Shown here one piece after another: positions 1 through 7,666 of a DNA stretch of 64,000 nucleotides. Position numbers and translations under genes: made by a program. The stretch covers positions 124,001 to 188,000 of the forward strand of contig NZ_PZJQ01000005.1 of NCBI RefSeq assembly GCF_003206065.1. The letters are read 5' to 3'. Source of the stretch: Salinicola halimionae (lineage in GTDB: Bacteria; Pseudomonadota; Gammaproteobacteria; Pseudomonadales; Halomonadaceae). The notes under the pieces were generated by a model. That model was not told the origin of the DNA. It worked only from the letters and a program-made list of their open reading frames with translations, and did no database searches. How positions within the stretch are numbered: position 1 is the first letter of the stretch; every line of letters begins with the position of its first letter.

Positions 1-2
1 CC

Positions 3-2177
3 CAACTGGGCAGCGAGCATGATCTGGTGGTGTTCGATGCGGTTTCCGCACAATCCGGGTTCGACCCGGACGCCTTCGGGGCCATCAGCGGCACCGTCCG
101 GGCCGGGGGCTGGCTGGTGCTGCTGACGCCGAAGCACTGGCTAAAGCCCACCGGGGCAAACTGGCTGCCGGATGCCGACTATCGACGGCTGGCGCACTGG
201 CCCCATGAGGCGGAAACCCTGACGACGCACTACCTGCAGCGCCTCGCAGGAAGACTCCGAGACAGCGCCGAACTGGCGGTATGGCCAGATGATGCCGCGT
301 TGCTGCTTTCGTCTTCAACGATCGTCTCCGACCTCAGTCTCGATCCAACCATCGATTCAAACATTGACCCAACCATCGACCCGGAGCTCGAGCCGGACTA
401 TTACATCGATGAGCGCGTCGACGACCGCGATTGTCTGACTCGGGATCAGGCAGAAGCAGTGTCGCGGCTGACGCGGATGCGACGGCGCCGCCCGGTGGTG
501 TTGATTGCCGACCGTGGCCGTGGCAAGAGCGCGGCGCTGGGCATTGCAGCGGCGCGGCGCTTGCTGCAGGGAGAACGACGCCTCTGGATCACGGCGTCGA
601 GTGTCGTTGCCGTCGAAGCCGTGTTCGAACGTCTCGCGCAGCTGTTGCCAGACGGCCTTCGCGAATCGAATCGCTTCGAGGTCACCTTGGATGGCCGCGA
701 CTGCTGCGTGGAATGGCTGCTCCCCGAGCAGGTGACAGCAGCGCTGACGGCGGCCGATATCGACACACAGTCTCCGCCGACGCTGTTTGTCGACGAGGCG
801 GCAGCGATCCCCGCCGCTCGGCTGATCGACTGGTTGCGCCGCTTTCCGCGCATCGCCTTCGCCACCACCGTGCATGGCTACGAGGGAACCGGACGCGGGT
901 TCGAGGTGCGTCTGCGCGATGCGCTGGATCGGCTGACGCCGGATTGGAAGCGGCTGACGCTGCAGACGCCGATCCGCTGGGGGGCCGGCGATCCCTTGGA
1001 AACGCTGACTCGGGACCTGCTGTGTCTGGATGCCGAGATCGCCCCGGACGAGCCCGTTTCGAACGCCATGCGCGCATCGGTCAGCTATGAATGGCTGGAC
1101 AGGGAATCGCTGGCTCGGGACGAGGCCCTGCTGAATCCAGTGTTCGGATTACTGGTGCAGGCCCATTACCGCACCTCGCCCAGCGATCTGCGTCAGTTGC
1201 TGGATGGCCCCGATGTTCGGCTGCTGGCCGCGTTTGCCGGCGAGGACGGGGAAAAACGTGTGGTGGGGCTGTGCGTGGTGCAGCAGGAGGGCGGCTTCGA
1301 CGCCGAACTGGCCAACGCCATCTATCGCGGAAAGCGGCGCCCGCGCGGCCATCTACTGGCACAGTCGCTGGCCACCCACGGCGGCTTTGAGGCGGCGGCG
1401 CTCGCGCGCTGGTGGCGCATCATGCGCATTGCCGTGCATCCCGCTGTTCGGCGCCGGGGGCTGGGTGCCGCCATGATCGAACAGGTTGCGAACGCGGCAC
1501 AGGATCATGGCCTCGACCGCCTGGGTGTGAGCTTCGGCGCAGAACCGTCCTTGATTCATTTCTGGCGTCAGCAAGGTTTCAAAACGTTGAGAGTCGGGCT
1601 GACACGGGAGGCCTCCAGCGGCGAACCGGCGCAGATGATGGGGCGCGGGCTGACGTCCGATGCCGAACAGGCCATGGCTCGCGTGAACGCGGACCACGTC
1701 TGCCAGTTGCCGGACCTGCTGGCCAGCGAGCTGCGTGACATCGAGCCCCTCGTCGCGGCGGCCTGGCTGCATGAAGGGGCGGTGGCATCGCTGCCTGCCG
1801 ATCTGCCGGAACGACTCGGCTGGTTTGCCGCGGGCGGCGGCGAACTGGCGCTGGTGCGGCCCTGGCTGCGACTAGCCTGGCTCGGCTGGTGGCGGCAACA
1901 GCCAATGGACAGCGTTTCGCAGGTGCTCGAGTCCGATCGTACCGATAGCGTATCGAGCTCGGGTATGGAGACTCAGGATCTGGAACAGGCGCCGAATGTG
2001 GCTGCGGCGGTAGCGGCGCTGTTCCAGTATCGGGACGGCGCACTGTCATCGCGGGGGCGGCGTGAGCAGCAGGGCGCGGCGCGCCGGCTGGCGGCGACCC
2101 TGCTGGCATGGATCGCGGAGAAGAACGGTGAGCAGACTGGGGAAAGCGCCAGCCCTCAGCATATGGTCAAGCCGTAG
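3..2177 (+). CDS. tmcA: tRNA(Met) cytidine acetyltransferase TmcA, 5' partial
   Basis: TmcA makes N4-acetylcytidine at the wobble base of elongator tRNA-Met, using ATP (or GTP) and acetyl-CoA. The frame is open to the left edge and already reads family-typical sequence (VVFDA...FDPDAFGA), so the N-terminus lies outside the window. A Walker A motif (ADRGRGKS, nt 507-530) and a Walker B-like VDEAAA form the helicase-like ATPase part. A GNAT acetyl-CoA motif (AVHPAVRRRGLG, about nt 1430) follows, then the C-terminal tRNA-binding region. The linker ahead of the ATPase contains a repeated DPTID motif (about nt 342-380). Stand-alone gene followed by pepD on the same strand. Confidence 0.93.
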   Translation, partial: QLGSEHDLVVFDAVSAQSGFDPDAFGAISGTVRAGGWLVLLTPKHWLKPTGANWLPDADYRRLAHWPHEAETLTTHYLQRLAGRLRDSAELAVWPDDAALLLSSSTIVSDLSLDPTIDSNIDPTIDPELEPDYYIDERVDDRDCLTRDQAEAVSRLTRMRRRRPVVLIADRGRGKSAALGIAAARRLLQGERRLWITASSVVAVEAVFERLAQLLPDGLRESNRFEVTLDGRDCCVEWLLPEQVTAALTAADIDTQSPPTLFVDEAAAIPAARLIDWLRRFPRIAFATTVHGYEGTGRGFEVRLRDALDRLTPDWKRLTLQTPIRWGAGDPLETLTRDLLCLDAEIAPDEPVSNAMRASVSYEWLDRESLARDEALLNPVFGLLVQAHYRTSPSDLRQLLDGPDVRLLAAFAGEDGEKRVVGLCVVQQEGGFDAELANAIYRGKRRPRGHLLAQSLATHGGFEAAALARWWRIMRIAVHPAVRRRGLGAAMIEQVANAAQDHGLDRLGVSFGAEPSLIHFWRQQGFKTLRVGLTREASSGEPAQMMGRGLTSDAEQAMARVNADHVCQLPDLLASELRDIEPLVAAAWLHEGAVASLPADLPERLGWFAAGGGELALVRPWLRLAWLGWWRQQPMDSVSQVLESDRTDSVSSSGMETQDLEQAPNVAAAVAALFQYRDGALSSRGRREQQGAARRLAATLLAWIAEKNGEQTGESASPQHMVKP

Positions 2178-2303
2178 TCAGACGAGTAAGGTATCGGCAC
2201 CTCAAAACGAGCCGCGGTTCGCGCCGCCGGCTCAGATTTCATTCATCACTCTTTCGACACCCGTTGCGGCGCCACTCGCCGCGCGACGAGGCTGGAATCG
2301 ACC

Positions 2304-3779
2304 ATGAACGATCATCTGCTGCAACTCTCCCCCGAGCCCGTGTGGCGTCATTTTCGTACGCTCTGCAATACGCCGCGCTCCTCAGGTCACGAAGCGAAAC
2401 TGGTCGAGATTCTGGAACGCTGGGCCGACGACAACGGCCTGACCCACGACCGCGACAGCTACGGTAATCTGCGGATCCGCCGTGCCGCGAGCCCCAGCTG
2501 CGAGTCGGTACCCGGCGTGATCCTGCAGGGCCATCTCGACATGGTCACCCAGGCCAACAGCGATCACCCCCACGATTTCCTCAACGACCCGCTCGATACC
2601 TACGTCGAAGATGGCTGGCTGCATGCCCGCGGTACCACGCTCGGCGCCGACAACGGTCTCGGCGTGGCGGCGGCGCTGGCGATTCTGGAAGCGGATGAGT
2701 TCGATCACGGCCCGATCGAAGCGCTATTCACGCTGGAAGAAGAGACTTCGCTGCAGGGCGCGCTGTCGCTGGACGAAGGCTGGCTGGAAGGGCGCTATCT
2801 GCTCAATCTCGATTCCGAGGATCGGGGCGAGGTTTACATCGGCTGCGCCGGCGGTGCCGATGTGGTCGTCGACGCCGACCTGCCGATGCGCGGGTGCGAC
2901 GAAGAAGAGGTGATGCGCAAGATTTCCCTGACCGGGCTGGTCGGTGGGCACTCCGGGGCGGATATTCACAAGGAACGCGGCAACGCCAACCAGCTGCTGG
3001 TCAGAGCACTGCGCGGGCTGGGCGATCTGGAGATTCGCCTGGTGGACTACCACGGAGGCACGCTGCGCAACGCCCTGCCTCGCGAGGCCTTCGCCACCAT
3101 CGTGGTCGACGAGCATCATTTGCCGGCCGTGGAAGAGACACTGATCACGTTGCAGGCACGTTATCGCGAAGAGCTGGCGGGCGTGGACGACGGCGTGACG
3201 CTGTCGCTATCACCGGCAGCGACCTCCTGTGAAGAGACCGAAGCGCTGACCGATACCGCCACTCTGTTGCTGGTCGCCGCCCTGCACGCCGCGCCTCACG
3301 GCGTCGACCGCATGAGCGTCGAAGTGCCGGGCGTGGTCGAGACCTCCAACAATCTCGGCGTGGTATCACTGGAGAACGGGCGTTTCCATCTCTGTGCGCT
3401 GGTACGTTCGCTGCGCGATAGCGCGACGCTCAACCTGGCCGACCGTTTCACCGCGCTGTTCGGCCTGATCGGCGCCCAGACGCGGGTCGAGAACGTCTAT
3501 CCGGGCTGGACGCCGAGCGCCGACAGCACGCTGCTGACCCGTTTCCGCCGCTTACATCAAGAACAGCTGGGCGAGGATCCCGCGGTCAAGGTGATCCACG
3601 CCGGGCTCGAGTGCGGCATCATCGGCGGCAAGTATCCGCAACTGGAAATGATCTCCTTCGGCCCGGTGATTCGCGGCGCGCATTCACCCACCGAGCGTAC
3701 CGAGCTTTCATCCGTCGAAGAGTTCTGGAAAGTCCTCAAGGCGCTGGTAGCCGATATCGCCTCCGGCAAGGCCGCCTGA
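2304..3779 (+). CDS. pepD: Aminoacyl-histidine dipeptidase (M20 family, PepD)
   Basis: Cytosolic zinc dipeptidase that cleaves Xaa-His dipeptides such as carnosine. The 491-aa length is normal for PepD (E. coli about 485). The metal and catalytic motifs are visible: GHLDMV with His77, ADNGLG with Asp116, the glutamate run at 145-147 (EEET), NLDSED, and the C-terminal AHSPTE histidine. The M20 catalytic domain is split by a lid domain, as in the family. The ATG follows a GAGG-containing stretch. It lies 126 bp after tmcA and is probably transcribed separately or by read-through. The DNA after its stop changes abruptly in composition (cassette island). Confidence 0.93.
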   Translation: MNDHLLQLSPEPVWRHFRTLCNTPRSSGHEAKLVEILERWADDNGLTHDRDSYGNLRIRRAASPSCESVPGVILQGHLDMVTQANSDHPHDFLNDPLDTYVEDGWLHARGTTLGADNGLGVAAALAILEADEFDHGPIEALFTLEEETSLQGALSLDEGWLEGRYLLNLDSEDRGEVYIGCAGGADVVVDADLPMRGCDEEEVMRKISLTGLVGGHSGADIHKERGNANQLLVRALRGLGDLEIRLVDYHGGTLRNALPREAFATIVVDEHHLPAVEETLITLQARYREELAGVDDGVTLSLSPAATSCEETEALTDTATLLLVAALHAAPHGVDRMSVEVPGVVETSNNLGVVSLENGRFHLCALVRSLRDSATLNLADRFTALFGLIGAQTRVENVYPGWTPSADSTLLTRFRRLHQEQLGEDPAVKVIHAGLECGIIGGKYPQLEMISFGPVIRGAHSPTERTELSSVEEFWKVLKALVADIASGKAA

Positions 3780-3975
3780 AGCTGAACATGGCGAGCGATT
3801 CTCTCGAAGCAATTCAAGAGAACCGTTCGCCACGGGTGAAAGCCCATTCCCTCAAGCGCCTTCCTGCCAAGGCGCTGCCCGTGCCGAATCAAGTATTGGT
3901 CATCAGCACACTATCACCGCTGCCTAACGCAATATCTTCTAAACGCTGAGCGTCCCCGAAAAACAGTCCAACTAA

Positions 3976-4322
3976 TATGACGTCAGAGAGGTCATCTATA
4001 TTGGGCGCATCACTGACCGACCATTGGGCCGTAGGCTCTTCGAGCATACGTTAAATCGCTTGGCTGCCCGTTGGGACCGATTTTCTTGGTTTGGTCTCCT
4101 GCCTGTCTCAGAATCCGGTCAGCTAGGAGTGCTGCCAGCAACATTTGAAGCGGCAAAGATGATTCCTGCGCTAGAAGCTATTTTGATTGAGGCGCTTGAA
4201 CCTCGCCAAAATCGAAACGCGGTGATGATCTTTCGGCTGTTGAGTTAATTCAACGTGAAGACCCGGAGATCCAGAAGAAGCGTGCGAAGGCCTCGCTAGA
4301 AGCTGCGATTGAAAAGCTGTGA
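3976..4322 (+). pseudogene. Broken GIY-YIG-like nuclease cassette gene
   Basis: The frame from nt 3991 reads VIYIGRITDRPLGRRLFEHT, which resembles the start of a GIY-YIG domain (YIG then R near the conserved helix), followed by WDRFSWFG and an ALEPRQNR block. Upstream the same frame is closed by TAA at 3973-3975. The nearest ATG (3977) is in another frame, so the 5' end looks damaged. At about nt 4220 the frame runs into garbage and stops at 4248, while the neighbouring frame continues sensibly (GDDLSAVELIQREDPEIQKK) to TGA at 4320-4322, just before the attC. I read this as a decayed gene with one or two frameshifts. The family assignment is from motif resemblance only. Confidence 0.6.
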
Positions 4323-4323
4323 G

Positions 4324-4383
4324 GTCTAACAATTCATTCTAGCCGAACCCGCTTCACGGGTCGGCTTAATTCAAGCGTTAGCG
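4324..4383 (+). repeat. attC site 1 (cassette recombination site)
   Basis: A 60-bp imperfect palindrome. The 5' core is GTCTAAC (4324-4330) and the 3' core GTTAGCG (4377-4383). The inner arms AGCCGA and TCGGCTT pair around a hairpin CCCG-CTTCA-CGGG. Aligning the 5' half with the reverse complement of the 3' half pairs most positions with unpaired bases of the kind attC sites have. It begins two bases after the stop of the broken GIY-YIG gene. Confidence 0.8.
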
Positions 4384-4431
4384 AAGACGGAAGAATGATG
4401 GTTCGAAGCTTGCGGATGCAAGGAACTCATT

Positions 4432-4692
4432 ATGGGTAAAATCGAATTCTCCAAGAAAGAAAAGGAAATAATGACCCAAAAGGTCAAGAAGTACTTTCAG
4501 GATGAGTTGAATGAAAATATTGGCAACTTTGACGCCGAATTCCTTATCGATTTCTTTGCTGAGGAAATGGGAGGCTTCTTCTACAATCGTGGCCTCTATG
4601 ATGCTGAAACGATGATCGCTGAAAAGGTCTCTGAAATTTCTGATCAACTGCTTCAGCTCGAGAAGCCAGTGTCGATGGGAGGCAAACCATAA
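4432..4692 (+). CDS. DUF2164 family small protein (cassette 2)
   Basis: 86-aa acidic protein matching the DUF2164 pattern: FSKKEKEIM near the start, then YFQDEL, FDAEFLIDFFAEE and FYNRGLYDAE. Function is unknown; members are common in integron cassettes and small genomic islands. There is no signal peptide or membrane segment. The start is the ATG at 4432, about 50 bp after attC 1, the short cassette leader expected. Codon and base use are more AT-rich than in the flanking genes, which supports transfer. No promoter of its own is evident, so expression would depend on upstream read-through or a cryptic promoter. Confidence 0.8.
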   Translation: MGKIEFSKKEKEIMTQKVKKYFQDELNENIGNFDAEFLIDFFAEEMGGFFYNRGLYDAETMIAEKVSEISDQLLQLEKPVSMGGKP

Positions 4693-4719
4693 GATGAAAA
4701 CCAAGCAGTGCATCGCATC

Positions 4720-4798
4720 ACATAACCAGGCGTATCGGTTCGCCACCGCAATCGGCAGGGCGATCGCGAGCTCGCGCCTCTGTAAGCGGCATTAGGTC
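4720..4798 (+). repeat. attC-like site 2 (degenerate)
   Basis: Begins ACATAACCAGGCG (4720-4732) about 28 bp after the DUF2164 stop and ends GCGGCATTAGGTC (about 4786-4798). The outer arms pair with mismatches (ACATAA against the complement of TTAGGT), and inner GC-rich complementary stretches lie between. The order and position fit an attC but the core is imperfect. The next gene starts seven bases later. Confidence 0.5.
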
Positions 4799-4804
4799 TC
4801 TACG

Positions 4805-5323
4805 ATGCATGTTCTTATTACTGGTGCAGCAGGTTCTGGAACCAGCACACTCGGCAAGGCGCTTGCCAAGAATCTGAATGCTCTTTTCCTTGAAGTAGAT
4901 GACTTCTATTGGTTAAAAACGGATCCGCCGTTCACGAAGAAAAGGCCCGTGGATGAAAGGCGTAGGTTGATCATGTCGAGCCTGAAAAGTTATCCGGACG
5001 CGGTCGTCTCAGGATCTATGATGCAATGGGGCGAGGAAATTGAGAATGCTTTTGATGTGGTGGTTTTTCTTTATGTGGAAGCATGTATCCGCTTGAAGAG
5101 GTTGCGGGAAAGGGAGATACATCTTTTTGGTGTTGCAGATCCCGACTTTTTGGAATGGGCGGCGCAGTATGACCAAGGAACTGCGCCGGGAAGAAGCCTC
5201 GCCAGACACCAAGCATGGCTTGAAAAACGCTCATGTTGCGTCATAAAACTAGAAGGAGCCATGTCGGTGTCTGAGCAACTATCAGCTTTGAGGCAGAAAG
5301 GCTTAACTAACCGCTTCAATTGA
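4805..5323 (+). CDS. P-loop nucleotide kinase-like protein (cassette 3)
   Basis: 172-aa cytosolic protein with an N-terminal Walker A GAAGSGTSTLG (about residues 7-17) and a VDDFYW segment placed like the acceptor site of adenylate-kinase-like enzymes. A later run of arginines (LKRLRERE) resembles a lid. This places it among small AAA/adenylate-kinase-like P-loop proteins; the phosphate acceptor is not predictable. The TGA lies inside the following attC-like site, typical of cassette genes. Lower GC than its surroundings suggests acquisition. A toxin-linked or antibiotic-modifying role cannot be excluded but nothing in the sequence argues for it. Confidence 0.75.
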   Translation: MHVLITGAAGSGTSTLGKALAKNLNALFLEVDDFYWLKTDPPFTKKRPVDERRRLIMSSLKSYPDAVVSGSMMQWGEEIENAFDVVVFLYVEACIRLKRLREREIHLFGVADPDFLEWAAQYDQGTAPGRSLARHQAWLEKRSCCVIKLEGAMSVSEQLSALRQKGLTNRFN

Positions 5324-5375
5324 TCATCCGAAGCGCTGCCGGGCTTCGGCCGACAACTGAGCTTCGGCGTCAGCT
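5305..5375 (+). repeat. attC-like site 3 (degenerate), overlapping the end of cassette gene 3
   Basis: 5' core-like AACTAAC (5305-5311), then TTCAATTG whose complement appears, with one mismatch, as CAACTGA near 5352. The inner hairpin is CCGAAGC/GCTTCGG, and the 3' core-like GTCAGCT is at 5369-5375 after GCTTCGGC. It covers the last codons and stop of the P-loop gene. Symmetry is good; the cores deviate from consensus. Confidence 0.5.
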
Positions 5376-5439
5376 CCTGTCCCGACAAGGCCAAGCACAG
5401 CGACAGCTTTTTCGTTGCGAAGAGGGCGATAACAACGGC

Positions 5440-6720
5440 TTATTGCTGCTGCTGTTGGCGCGTGTCCTCGCGTACCGCCTCGCAACCTTCTTCCGAAATA
5501 TATCCCTTCGAAAGCGCGTGCTCCGCCATGCTGACGCTGTCGTGGGCCAGTATCAGCTCACAGCCAGCCTCACGAACCTCGTGAGCGAGGACCTCGATGG
5601 CGGCGTCCCGCTCGGGGTCGTTGTCCACCTTGCGAATGTAAATGGCACGCACGCGATCCGGGTGCGCCTTGACGATCTCGGTGTAGACCTCCGGGTCCCG
5701 TTGGCCGCTGTCGCCGATGAGGATGAACGGCAGCGTATCGTAGAGCGCCAGCATGTTGTTGATGACATCGGACTTGTGGTCCTGTGCCTTGCGTGGCCAG
5801 GGGCGTTTGATGGTCATGCCCCATTCGCGCAGGAACAGGATCGGCCCCACCGGGATATGGTTCAGGTTGAAGAACGTCTCGAGCACTTCGTAGATGGCCC
5901 ATGGCCCCCGCGACACGTAGAGCATGGGCCGTTTGCGATTCTCTTCAGCACCACCGTAGAGCGCCCTATAAAGGGCGGAAACGCCGGGAAAGGCCGTGCG
6001 TCGATCGGCCTTTTCCATGAACAGTCGATAGAGCATCTTCAGCTTGTTGGCGACACCGGTGTACATCACAGTGTCATCGATATCGCTGATCACGATCAGG
6101 TCGGTGCTCGCCGGCGGAATGTAGATTTCGGTTTCGGTGCTGATGGCGTCGTCTTCCGAGACCACCTGCAGTTTGACCGAGTGCCAGATCGCGTCGGCGG
6201 GGAGGGTGTGGGTAATGTCGATATGCGCGTGAAAGTAGCCATCACGGTCGGTGGTGACGGTGGCGTGGGTCGCGCCTAGCCGGATATCCACCCGGGCATC
6301 TCTGACCCCGTGCCTCACCACGCGGCGGGCGACATCGACCAGATCGCTGGCGACGCCGCCTTGCTTCCAGCCCGCCAACCGGCCGGGTTGCCGAAACACG
6401 CGGCCCATGATGAAGGCTTCCGAATGCGAGCCGTAACCGCGATACGGATGCACGATGACCCCGCCTTCACCCTTGTCTCCCCGCATGGGGCGGATGAAGA
6501 TTCGAACCAGTTTCTTGGTGAAATGGACGAGTTTGGTCACGAACAGTCGCGGAAGTGAACCCGATCTCGAGGAAGAACCGGTGCTGGAACGGTGGCTGGA
6601 GCATCCTCTGGAACGATTTCCGGCGCTATCAACGCCAGCACTGTCATCGGAATTGCCATCAGAACCGTCGCTGGAACTATCGACGGTCGTGTCGGCAGGG
6701 ATTTCGGAATAGTGGGGCAC
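5440..6720 (-). CDS. App1-like (DUF2183) HAD-superfamily phosphatase
   Basis: 426-aa protein whose C-terminal half carries the DIDDTV motif (residues 213-218), the HAD-type nucleophile/acid pair of App1-family phosphatidate phosphatases, followed by FPGVSALY, YVSRGPWAIYE and LIGDSGQRDPE, all conserved in DUF2183 proteins. The family dephosphorylates phosphatidic acid in yeast; the bacterial substrate is not established. The first ~55 residues are Ser/Asp-rich low complexity, the next stretch is basic (LVTKL...FIRPMRGDKGEGG), and the protein ends in a glutamine run. The start is GTG at 6720 with only a weak Shine-Dalgarno; the ATG at residue 79 (MRGDKGEGG) is a possible alternative. Monocistronic, convergent with the cassette island. 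Confidence 0.82.
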   Translation of the reverse strand: MPHYSEIPADTTVDSSSDGSDGNSDDSAGVDSAGNRSRGCSSHRSSTGSSSRSGSLPRLFVTKLVHFTKKLVRIFIRPMRGDKGEGGVIVHPYRGYGSHSEAFIMGRVFRQPGRLAGWKQGGVASDLVDVARRVVRHGVRDARVDIRLGATHATVTTDRDGYFHAHIDITHTLPADAIWHSVKLQVVSEDDAISTETEIYIPPASTDLIVISDIDDTVMYTGVANKLKMLYRLFMEKADRRTAFPGVSALYRALYGGAEENRKRPMLYVSRGPWAIYEVLETFFNLNHIPVGPILFLREWGMTIKRPWPRKAQDHKSDVINNMLALYDTLPFILIGDSGQRDPEVYTEIVKAHPDRVRAIYIRKVDNDPERDAAIEVLAHEVREAGCELILAHDSVSMAEHALSKGYISEEGCEAVREDTRQQQQQ

Positions 6721-6824
6721 GATGACAGTCGATCCTAGGTTTGGTTAACCCTGAGTATGGGAACTCGGGCGCCATCCTGCAAAGTCTGACCGAGAATCGG
6801 ACGTAATCGAAGAGCCTGACGCAA

Positions 6825-6850
6825 GAACGCCCACCGAAAGGTGGGCGTTC
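6825..6850 (-). terminator. Rho-independent-type hairpin downstream of the PfpI-like gene
   Basis: Perfect 11-bp stem GAACGCCCACC/GGTGGGCGTTC with a GAAA loop, 23 bp after the PfpI-like stop. On the minus strand it is followed by TTGCG, a short T-rich tail. Confidence 0.7.
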
Positions 6851-6872
6851 GTTCGGCCGTGTCAGAAGACGA

Positions 6873-7436
6873 TCAGGCGTGCTGCTTGCTGTGACGACCT
6901 TCGGCCAGCTCTTCCAGCAGCTTGGCATTGAAATCGTCGAGATCCTTCGGCGTGCGGCTGGTGACCAAGCCGCTGTCGACCACAACGGATTCGTCGACCC
7001 AGGCTGCACCGGCGTTCTTCAGGTCCTGGGCGACGGACGGCACCGAGGTCATCTTGCGACCCTTCACGACGCCTGCGTTGATCAGGATCCACGGGGCGTG
7101 GCAGATCGCGGCGACCGGCTTTCCGGCCTCGAAGAAGGCCTTGACGAAGCTGAGCGCGGTATCATTCAGGCGAAGGGTGTCCGGGTTGAACAGGCCACCG
7201 GGGAGCACCAGCGCGTGGTAGTCGGCAGCGCTGACGTCGCTGAGACTCTTGTCCGCTTCGTAGGTGTCGCCCCAATCCGTTTCGGCCCAGGCGCGGATGC
7301 CTTTGCCGTCCGGCGTGATGACGTGGGTTTCGACACCCTGACCTTGCAGCGCGGCGCGCGGCGCGGCGAGTTCGGATTCCTCGAAGCCGTCGGCGGCGAG
7401 GATTGCGACACGTTTACCATTGAGTTGCTGAGCCAT
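6873..7436 (-). CDS. DJ-1/PfpI family protein (YhbO-like)
   Basis: 187-aa member of the class I glutamine amidotransferase-like DJ-1/PfpI superfamily. The nucleophile elbow AICHAPW (Cys about 113) follows LVLPGGLFNPDTLR and precedes the VVKGRKMTS segment, matching the YhbO/YraA/PfpI stress-protein subgroup. Proposed roles of relatives are protease or protein/nucleotide deglycase activity; which applies here is open. The ATG has a strong Shine-Dalgarno (AGGAGGTCAAG). Its own hairpin terminator lies downstream, so it appears monocistronic. The upstream region has a 13-bp tandem duplication at 7451-7476. Confidence 0.87.
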   Translation of the reverse strand: MAQQLNGKRVAILAADGFEESELAAPRAALQGQGVETHVITPDGKGIRAWAETDWGDTYEADKSLSDVSAADYHALVLPGGLFNPDTLRLNDTALSFVKAFFEAGKPVAAICHAPWILINAGVVKGRKMTSVPSVAQDLKNAGAAWVDESVVVDSGLVTSRTPKDLDDFNAKLLEELAEGRHSKQHA

Positions 7437-7450
7437 CTTGACCTCCTAGT

Positions 7451-7476
7451 CTTGATAAATCGGCTTGATAAATCGG
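7451..7476. repeat. 13-bp perfect tandem duplication
   Basis: CTTGATAAATCGG occurs twice head to tail upstream of the PfpI-like gene, and a partial third copy (CGATAAAT) follows at about 7487. Confidence 0.9.
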
Positions 7477-7666
7477 CTGTATGTTTCGATAAATGACAAG
7501 CCCATGGGCCATCCCGGTCCATGTCTCGGCTTACCCCTGAAGCTTGGGATACTCTGGACAAAGTTCAAGTCAAAACCGGCCGCTTTCGATGCCATCGCTT
7601 GCGCTGGGGCAATAACTTGCGGATGGTGACGCCGCGATGGCGTCGAGGTCAGAGGAAGGCAAAGCG

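Larger units (their letters stand above)
3976..5380 (+). mobile_element. Integron gene-cassette cluster without an integrase (CALIN-like)
   Basis: Three short unrelated genes in the same orientation (about 3991-4322, 4432-4692, 4805-5323) are each followed within a few bases by an imperfect palindrome ending in a GTTAG-like core. That is the layout of integron cassettes with attC sites. The DNA is visibly richer in A/T than pepD and the App1 gene on either side. The products belong to types often seen in cassettes (GIY-YIG-like, DUF2164, small P-loop kinase). No intI-like gene and no clear attI were seen in the window, so this fits a cluster of attC sites lacking an integron integrase. The first attC is strong and the other two are degenerate, so the array may be old or assembled by several integrons. 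Confidence 0.72.

Noticed and set aside
3856-3875. GCGCCTT/AAGGCGC hairpin after pepD as a terminator
   Set aside because: Seven-bp stem without a T-run and 77 bp past the stop; could be chance.
3921-3975. GCCTAACGC stretch before the first cassette as an attI or fourth attC
   Set aside because: A good left core but no matching right core within a suitable distance; too weak to call.
5320-6279. 319-codon plus-strand frame at the end of the cassette island
   Set aside because: Antisense to the App1-like phosphatase; considered as a fourth cassette and dropped because the opposite strand carries clear DUF2183 motifs.
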